DNA of 9,954 bases, taken from the NCBI GenBank assembly GCA_022703115.1, contig JAKLEK010000042.1:1-9954 (forward strand). Reading direction: 5' to 3'. How positions within the stretch are numbered: position 1 is the stretch's first letter; each line of letters begins with the position of its first letter. The stretch is from Elusimicrobiota bacterium (GTDB lineage: Bacteria > Elusimicrobiota > Elusimicrobia > Elusimicrobiales > UBA9959). The notes beneath the pieces are model-generated. The model made no database searches. It saw only the letters and a list, made by a program, of their open reading frames with translations, and was not told the origin of the DNA. This document shows positions 5,973 to 9,954 of this stretch, piece after piece. The position numbers and the translations under genes were made by a program.

Positions 5973-6707
5973 ATGCGTAATTCGATCGCGGCGGTTTTAG
6001 TGTTCCTGTGTGCCGGGGCGGCCTTTGCGGGTCCGGCGGCAGAGCAGCTTGGTTCAGCGAGCGGCGTGGCCACAGTGGCGGATGCCGCCATAGATATGCC
6101 TTCCGCGCCGGCTGACGCCGGCGGGGACGTCGGTATAGTCCGGATATTCGACGAGGGCCTGGCGAAGGCGAATTGCGCGGCGCACCCTATGTCGCCCGGC
6201 TGCCCCGGCTACTGCAAGGTCAGTCCGGCGTATCCCGGTTGTCCCATGTTCTGCAAGGACCATCATGGCCATCCGGCCTGCGCCAAGTCCTTCGACGCGC
6301 ATGATGCGGATGAAGCGAAGAAGGTCGTGCCCGGTTATCCGAAGCCGCCGCATCCCCAGTACTGCCAGAATCACCACGGTCTCCCCAGCTGCCGCGGGGA
6401 GAAGAGCGTGGCCGATGCGGATTACGACTCCGACCTGGCCAAGGCGAACTGCGTTTCGAATCCGGCCGCGCCAGGGTGTCCGCTGTTCTGCAGGGACCAT
6501 CACGCGTATCCCGGCTGTCCGCAGTACTGCGCCGCGAACCCGCTTTCCTCGGCCTGCCGTAAGAGCGTTTCCGGGGCCAAGTCCAACTGCGCCTATAATC
6601 CTTCGGCGCCCGGCTGTTCCGCCTATTGCGCCAGTCCCGGTATGCAGATGCAGCCCGGTTGTCCGATGTACTGTTCCGCCTATCCCAGTTCCCCTGAATG
6701 TAATTGA
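5973..6707 (+). CDS. Secreted cysteine-rich repeat protein 1 (C-x8-C-x3 repeats)
   Basis: The 244-aa protein starts at ATG 5973 after AAGGAG (5963-5968). Residues 1-19 are a signal peptide with an AFA cleavage site before GPAAEQLGS, so the product is exported. The mature N-terminus (20-60) is Ala/Asp-rich and probably flexible. The rest contains 20 cysteines in blocks with strict spacing C-x8-C-x3-C-x8-C-x3-C-x8-C: 68-103 and 160-195 fit exactly; 206-243 has one x10; a short C-x8-C pair is at 131-140. Typical units read PGCPMFC and PGCPQYC, and the x8 loop often carries His-His (KDHHGHPA, QNHHGLPS, RDHHAYPG). LAKANC opens two blocks. I do not recognise the family. Even cysteine numbers and export suggest disulfides; Cys/His pairs could also bind metal. 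It is a paralogue of the next gene, with its own promoter and terminator. Confidence 0.85.
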   Translation: MRNSIAAVLVFLCAGAAFAGPAAEQLGSASGVATVADAAIDMPSAPADAGGDVGIVRIFDEGLAKANCAAHPMSPGCPGYCKVSPAYPGCPMFCKDHHGHPACAKSFDAHDADEAKKVVPGYPKPPHPQYCQNHHGLPSCRGEKSVADADYDSDLAKANCVSNPAAPGCPLFCRDHHAYPGCPQYCAANPLSSACRKSVSGAKSNCAYNPSAPGCSAYCASPGMQMQPGCPMYCSAYPSSPECN

Positions 6708-6728
6708 TGTAACTCCGCCGTTGTGGAA

Positions 6729-6768
6729 AGGCCGCTGGAAAATATTTTCCAGCGGCCTGCCCGTTTTT
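6729..6768 (+). terminator. Rho-independent terminator of Cys-rich gene 1
   Basis: A perfect 30-base palindrome (6729-6758, AGGCCGCTGGAAAAT and its complement) is followed by GCCCG and TTTTT (6764-6768), starting 21 bases after the stop codon. The A/T centre will form the loop. The tail GCCCGTTTTTAA recurs after the second Cys-rich gene. Confidence 0.88.
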
Positions 6769-6802
6769 AAGGATTATATATATCATTCCTTATCTATATA
6801 GA

Positions 6803-6897
6803 CCGGGGTTTCGCCGCCCCGGGCGCGTACCTGCCGGATGCGGCCGCGCGTCGGCGCCGGCCCAAAGGGCCCAAATCATACCCGGCCGGATGCCGGG
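6803..6897. repeat. Cluster of GC-rich hairpins between the two Cys-rich genes
   Basis: Three short stems lie in this stretch: CCGGGG/CCCCGG (6803-6808/6817-6822, loop 8), GGCCC AAA GGGCC (6859-6871), and CCCGGC/GCCGGG (6881-6886/6892-6897, loop 5). CCGGATGC occurs twice (6834-6841 and 6886-6893). No T run follows any of them in either direction, so they do not look like terminators. Their role is unknown. Confidence 0.4.
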
Positions 6898-6917
6898 AGA
6901 AAAAAGGTCCTTCGTCC

Positions 6918-6947
6918 TTGCTTCGGGGTCATATTAGTTCGTATAAT
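6918..6947 (+). promoter_or_regulatory. Promoter of the second Cys-rich protein gene
   Basis: A perfect TATAAT -10 (6942-6947) lies in an A/T-rich patch. The best -35 is TTGCTT (6918-6923) with an 18-base spacer, which is only moderate. Start would be near 6954, giving a leader of about 50 bases. Confidence 0.58.
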
Positions 6948-6968
6948 ATCGGTATAAGTTATTCTAAA

Positions 6969-6991
6969 GTTGACCGCAGTCGGGGGTCAAC
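6969..6991 (+). promoter_or_regulatory. Leader hairpin abutting the Shine-Dalgarno of Cys-rich gene 2
   Basis: GTTGACC (6969-6975) and GGTCAAC (6985-6991) form a perfect 7-bp stem with a 9-base loop. The SD GAGGGGG starts at 6992, the very next base. It could stabilise the mRNA or tune translation. As DNA it is also a dyad that a repressor could bind. Confidence 0.45.
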
Positions 6992-7002
6992 GAGGGGGAA
7001 TG

Positions 7003-8085
7003 ATGATGACAGTGGCTATAAGAAGACTCGGCCTGGCGGCGGTGATGTTTGCCATGACCGGAGCGGCCTTTGCCGGCCCGGCAGTCAACCAGCTCGGGTC
7101 CGTGGTAGGAGCGGATGCCGTAGACGCCAGCGCGCAGGTACAGATACCGTCGGCCCCTGAGATACAGGCGCCGGCCGATGTGGACGAAGATACCAAGGGG
7201 CGGTGCAGCGATCATCACAATAACCTCCCCGGTTGTCCGGGTTACTGCGCCAAGCATCAGTGGCATCGCTCCTGCGATCTGCCTTTCCATTGCAGGAATA
7301 ATATGCAGCTGCACGCTTGCAAGATGCATTGCGTGAAATACCCGCAGTCCAAGGGCTGCAGGCCGCAGGATAAGAGCGCCGGCGAGCTCTTCGATCCGGC
7401 TGCGGCCGCCGCCGAGGCGGATGACTACCTGAACGAGTCAGAGGACGACAAGAGGGTCAATTGCAGGAAGCACCACATGCGCCCCGGCTGCCCGATGTTC
7501 TGCAAGATGCAGCCGCTGCACAAGTCCTGCAAGCATACTCCCGCCTACTGTCACACCAATCCTAATGGCTACGGTTGCAAGAAGTCCGTGGAGAAGGATG
7601 TCGACGCGGCCGCTGGCGAGGACGCGGAGGATAAAGGCCGCTGCAGCGATCATCACAACAACCTCCCCGGCTGTCCCGGTTACTGCGCCAGGCATCAGGA
7701 GCACCGCTCCTGCGCGCTGCCGTTCCACTGCCGGAACAACATGCAGCTGCACGCCTGCCGGATGCACTGCGTGAAGTATCCGAACGCCATAGGGTGTAAA
7801 ACGAACAAGAGCGCGGATGAGAGCGAAGGGATGACCGAAGGCCTCTTCGATCCCGCTGAGCTCCAGGCCGCCTGCTCCGGCGACACGGCCTCCGAGGCCT
7901 GCGTGAAGGCTATGGACGCAATGGGGATGGACGCTCTTAACGAAGATGAGACCAAGAGCATCTGCAGCAAGCATCACATGCGCCCCGGTTGCCCCATGTA
8001 CTGCCAGATGAACCCGATGTCGAAGGCCTGCGGCCACAAGCCGGCCTATTGCGGCACGAACCCTGGCGGATACGGCTGTAAATAA
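7003..8085 (+). CDS. Secreted cysteine-rich repeat protein 2, with ABAB internal duplication
   Basis: Three ATGs stand in a row (7000, 7003, 7006). I chose 7003, 7 bases after the GAGG at 6992-6995, giving 360 aa; an upstream in-frame TTG at 6970 lies inside the leader hairpin. Residues 1-24 are a signal peptide (AAFA before GPAVNQLGS), nearly the same cleavage region as in the previous gene. The mature protein has 30 cysteines. A units (67-119 and 213-265, 53 residues each) have 8 Cys with GCPGYC, LPFHC and MHCVKYP. B units (154-192 and 321-359, 39 residues each) have 6 Cys in identical spacing 8-3-8-6-8, with KHHMRPGCPM and PAYC-x-TNP. C-x3-C and C-x8-C spacing dominates. Acidic linkers containing LFDP separate units. 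Two extra Cys are at 291 and 300. Function is unknown: an exported disulfide-rich or Cys/His metal-binding scaffold is the reasonable guess. Confidence 0.85.
   Translation: MMTVAIRRLGLAAVMFAMTGAAFAGPAVNQLGSVVGADAVDASAQVQIPSAPEIQAPADVDEDTKGRCSDHHNNLPGCPGYCAKHQWHRSCDLPFHCRNNMQLHACKMHCVKYPQSKGCRPQDKSAGELFDPAAAAAEADDYLNESEDDKRVNCRKHHMRPGCPMFCKMQPLHKSCKHTPAYCHTNPNGYGCKKSVEKDVDAAAGEDAEDKGRCSDHHNNLPGCPGYCARHQEHRSCALPFHCRNNMQLHACRMHCVKYPNAIGCKTNKSADESEGMTEGLFDPAELQAACSGDTASEACVKAMDAMGMDALNEDETKSICSKHHMRPGCPMYCQMNPMSKACGHKPAYCGTNPGGYGCK
7201..7797 (+). repeat. Tandem duplicated A units inside Cys-rich gene 2
   Basis: 7201-7359 and 7639-7797 are both exactly 159 bases. They encode near-identical 53-residue units: the first begins RCSDHHNNLPGCPGYCAKHQ and the second has R for K at the 18th residue. 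DNA is also very similar, with most differences at third codon positions, indicating a fairly recent in-frame duplication. B units at 7462-7578 and 7963-8079 (117 bases each) complete the ABAB order but are more diverged. Confidence 0.85.
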
Positions 8086-8102
8086 AAGCGTGGTATTGTT
8101 GC

Positions 8103-8141
8103 GGCTGCGGCGGCCTTCGAAGGCCGCCGCAGCCCGTTTTT
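8103..8141 (+). terminator. Rho-independent terminator of Cys-rich gene 2
   Basis: GGCTGCGGCGGCCTTC (8103-8118) and its exact complement (8119-8134) form a 16-bp GC-rich palindrome with a TTCGAA centre. CG and TTTTT (8137-8141) follow. It starts 18 bases after the stop codon and shares the tail GCCCGTTTTTAA with the terminator of the first Cys-rich gene. Confidence 0.9.
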
Positions 8142-8167
8142 AAAACACTTCCCGAGAAGCCCGTGTT

Positions 8168-8878
8168 ATGGAAGATATCAAAGCGATAAGATCGGATCTC
8201 AGGCGGGAGGCGGATCCCGCAAAGGCCCTACTGCTTTCCCGCTTCTTCAAGACAGGCAAAGGTCAATACGCCGAAGGGGACAAGTTCCTGGGCATAACTG
8301 TGCCGGTCTCAAGGGCCATAGCCGGGAAACACGCCGGACTCTCTTTGCGGTGCGTCATGGAACTGTTGCGTTCTCCCTGGCACGAAGAGCGTCTGTGCGC
8401 GTTGCTGCTCATGCTGGAGAGGTTCCGCAAGGGGAACGAGGGGGTAAAGCGGAGGATATATGAACTGTACCTCGCGAATACCAGCCGCATCAACAACTGG
8501 GACCTGGTGGACCTCAGCGCTCCAGGCATCGCCGGCGAATGGCTGGCCGGCCGCAGGCGGCGGCCGCTTTATCGTCTGGCCCGCTCCCGGCGCCTTTGGG
8601 AACGCCGGATAGCCGTTGTCGCCTGCTTCGCCTTTCTGCGGCGCGGGGAAAGCGGGGACGCTCTGGCTATAGCGGAGATGCTCCTCTCCGATAAGCATGA
8701 CCTCATTCATAAGGCCGTCGGCTGGCTGCTCCGTGAGGTCGGTAAACGTAGTTCCGAAAGGGCGCTTACGGACTTTCTTCGCGATAATTATGCGCGTATG
8801 CCCCGCACCGCGCTGCGCTACGCTATAGAGCGCTTCCCGCTGGAGCGCCGCAGAAATATGCTGAGGGGCCGGTTCTGA
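8168..8878 (+). CDS. DNA alkylation repair protein, AlkD-like (HEAT-repeat glycosylase family)
   Basis: The 236-aa all-helical protein belongs to the AlkD/DNA_alkylation family. Known members excise N3- and N7-alkylated purines using HEAT-like repeats that grip the DNA backbone. Family landmarks are visible: FFKTGKGQYAEGDKFLGITV (residues 26-45); INNWDLVDLSAP (109-119), in which W111 and D115 match the W-x3-D pair of Bacillus cereus AlkD (W109/D113); and DLIHKAVGWLLREVGKR, in which W186 matches W187 and R189 is also conserved. MPRTALRYAIERFP near the end is typical. Length is normal. The start is ATG 8168, with only a weak SD (GAGAAG, 8154-8159). It follows a strong terminator, so it must have its own promoter, but I see no good one in the 26 bases between. 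The glycosylase role is by family; some relatives lack activity. Confidence 0.92.
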   Translation: MEDIKAIRSDLRREADPAKALLLSRFFKTGKGQYAEGDKFLGITVPVSRAIAGKHAGLSLRCVMELLRSPWHEERLCALLLMLERFRKGNEGVKRRIYELYLANTSRINNWDLVDLSAPGIAGEWLAGRRRRPLYRLARSRRLWERRIAVVACFAFLRRGESGDALAIAEMLLSDKHDLIHKAVGWLLREVGKRSSERALTDFLRDNYARMPRTALRYAIERFPLERRRNMLRGRF

Positions 8879-8884
8879 ACCGGC
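8868..8884. repeat. Inverted repeat spanning the AlkD stop codon
   Basis: GCCGGTTC (8868-8875) and GAACCGGC (8877-8884) are perfect complements around one T, and the TGA stop (8876-8878) lies at the centre. No T run follows, so it is not a canonical terminator; it may protect the mRNA 3' end. Confidence 0.45.
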
Positions 8885-8983
8885 AAGTTTCAAGCGGGAT
8901 CCGGCCGTCCCCTTAAAGCCCTTCCATCGTTTTTACCCGCCCTTGCGCCGCCATATCCTAAAGGGGTTCTCCATCTTGCCATA

Positions 8984-9012
8984 TTGACATCGGTCCTAAT
9001 GTCTGTTATAGT
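8984..9012 (+). promoter_or_regulatory. Strong sigma70-type promoter
   Basis: TTGACA (8984-8989), exactly 17 bases, then TATAGT (9007-9012): a perfect -35 and a 5/6 -10 with ideal spacing. Start would be near 9019. It drives the final, partial gene with a leader of about 85 bases. Confidence 0.85.
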
Positions 9013-9038
9013 CAACTTGGGTTAGGGGATAAACTTCG

Positions 9039-9110
9039 GCAGCCCACGCGGAATACCCTCCGCCTGCTTCGCTTCATCGTGTAATGCCGTGGGCCTCGAA
9101 CACGATGAAG
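9039..9110 (+). promoter_or_regulatory. Structured leader with interleaved stems that bury the start codon
   Basis: Stem 1: GCCCACG (9042-9048) with CGTGGGC (9088-9094). Stem 2: CTTCATCGTGT (9072-9082) with ACACGATGAAG (9100-9110), perfect 11 bp, containing ATG 9105. Small nested stems occur at 9048-9052/9059-9063 (GCGGA/TCCGC) and 9039-9042/9064-9067 (GCAG/CTGC). Stems 1 and 2 cross (1-2-1'-2'), so the transcript can form a kissing loop/pseudoknot or switch between them. No SD precedes ATG 9105 or ATG 9084. No known riboswitch class is recognised. Confidence 0.5.
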
Positions 9111-9954
9111 AAATATATTTTTTTTGGCGCCGTTCTGCTTTTACCGGCGGTCCGGCTTACGGCGATACGCGGCATCCTCCATGCCGCGCCGGCCGCGGGC
9201 TATTATTCCAGGAGCGCGTTGAGCTATTACCGCGACGGGGATCACAAAAAAGCGCTGCGGTCTATCCTTGACTACGCGTCATCTGACCCTGAAAACAGGG
9301 AGCGAAAACGGTCCGCGGTTAAATTGCTTCTGGAAATGGCGGACGAGAGCCATCGGTCCGGACGCGGCGCGGAGGCGCTGGAGCTGCTGAAGGGTGCGCG
9401 GACCCTGGAAGACAACGAGGCGGCCAAGGAACTCTATCGGACTATCGTGGAGGAGCGGGCGAGCGCCCGGGAGGCGGTCCAGCCCGGAGCCGGGCCCGAT
9501 TCATTTACCGTGGCGGCCCACGGAAACGCGTCCTCCATCAATGATTGGTTCAGGACGCTGGAAGGTCCAGGCCCTGAGGCTTCGCTGACGGGAACCAAAC
9601 AGGCCGAAGCAGGAAGGGCCGCGTCGCCGGAGGCGGGAGCCATGCCGCCCCGGCGGACCCCGAACGCATCCTTTCAGCCGGTCCGGCGCGGCGCTTCCGC
9701 TGCGGCCGGGCGCACAGGGTCGGGGGCGGCGCTTCCGGTAATCCCCGCTGTGAAACCGGGCTCGGCCGCCGCGAACTCTCCCGGAGTATCCATGCGCGCT
9801 CTTTTATCTATATCCGCCTTGATATTCTCCGTATTCGCTATCCTTGCGGGTGCGGCGGCCCTGTATCTGAAACGTCAGCATGAACGATTCCGGCTGGAGT
9901 CGGAGCTGAAGATCCAGAAAGCGTATCAAGACCTGGCCGGCGAAAAAGCGCGTA
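9105..9954 (+). CDS. Exported TPR-like / single-helix membrane protein, 3' end outside window
   Basis: The frame is open from 9105 to the window end (283 complete codons, no stop), so the gene is 3'-truncated here. I chose ATG 9105 because it gives a normal signal sequence or anchor (MKKYIFFGAVLLLPAV); ATG 9084 is in frame and would add MPWASNT. Neither has a visible SD. Residues 33-57 resemble a TPR helix pair (YYRDGDHKKALRSILDY), and a second helical pair follows to about 125 (GRGAEALELLKGA). Residues 131-228 are a Pro/Ala/Gly/Ser-rich linker. A hydrophobic helix spans about 230-250 (LLSISALIFSVFAILAGAAA), then positive residues and a charged, coiled-coil-like stretch to the end. The layout is periplasmic helical domain, linker, membrane helix, cytoplasmic coiled coil. 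It resembles a sensor or scaffold whose output domain lies beyond the window; that is inference. Confidence 0.72.
   Translation, partial: MKKYIFFGAVLLLPAVRLTAIRGILHAAPAAGYYSRSALSYYRDGDHKKALRSILDYASSDPENRERKRSAVKLLLEMADESHRSGRGAEALELLKGARTLEDNEAAKELYRTIVEERASAREAVQPGAGPDSFTVAAHGNASSINDWFRTLEGPGPEASLTGTKQAEAGRAASPEAGAMPPRRTPNASFQPVRRGASAAAGRTGSGAALPVIPAVKPGSAAANSPGVSMRALLSISALIFSVFAILAGAAALYLKRQHERFRLESELKIQKAYQDLAGEKAR

Noticed and set aside
7201..7797. CRISPR-like repeat array
   Set aside because: The repeats are long, in frame, coding, and only two copies; they are protein-domain duplications.
9072..9125. 11-bp hairpin plus T8 (9118-9125) as a transcription terminator or attenuator
   Set aside because: Seven bases separate the stem from the T run and the stem is not especially GC-rich; kept only as a possible translation-control stem.

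Overview
The DNA is high in GC. AUA isoleucine codons and AGG arginine codons are used heavily in confident genes such as the 401-aa glycosyltransferase. Genes are tightly packed with purine-rich Shine-Dalgarno sites, and several intergenic gaps carry strong hairpins. This fits a free-living, high-GC Gram-negative-type bacterium. Elusimicrobiota is my best guess from codon style and gene content, but that is a weak inference. All supported genes are on the + strand.

Region 1 (1-4077) is an alpha-glucan block. It holds the C-terminal part of a GT5 glycogen synthase (glgA), then a GT4 enzyme of the GlgM/'Corynebacterium-type glycogen synthase' family, then GlgE maltosyltransferase with its whole catalytic triad. 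GlgM makes maltose-1-phosphate and GlgE polymerises it, so the classical GlgA route and the GlgM-GlgE route sit side by side.

Region 2 (4078-5232) has its own likely -10 box. It encodes a small two-helix membrane protein with a Cys/Met-rich tail and a P-loop NTPase (AAA_28/NadR-kinase-like) whose start follows a run of nine G.

Region 3 (5233-5972) is 740 bases without a convincing gene. It contains two consecutive elements of about 200 bases (5336-5556 and 5586-5790), each folding into a long series of nested perfect stems. They share a CATGCCCGG/CCGGGCATG core.

Region 4 (5877-8141) holds two related secreted cysteine-rich proteins, each with its own promoter, pre-SD hairpin and rho-independent terminator. 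Both start with the same signal peptide/cleavage region and are then built from a strict C-x8-C-x3 (13-residue) rhythm. The second contains an ABAB internal duplication. I do not recognise the family; it is the most likely undescribed system here.

Region 5 (8168-9954) has an AlkD-type DNA alkylation repair protein. After it come a consensus promoter (TTGACA-N17-TATAGT), a structured leader whose two longest helices interleave like a pseudoknot and bury the start codon, and a gene that runs off the end. That last gene encodes an exported TPR-like domain, a long linker, a membrane helix and the start of a coiled coil. It is at least 283 codons long.
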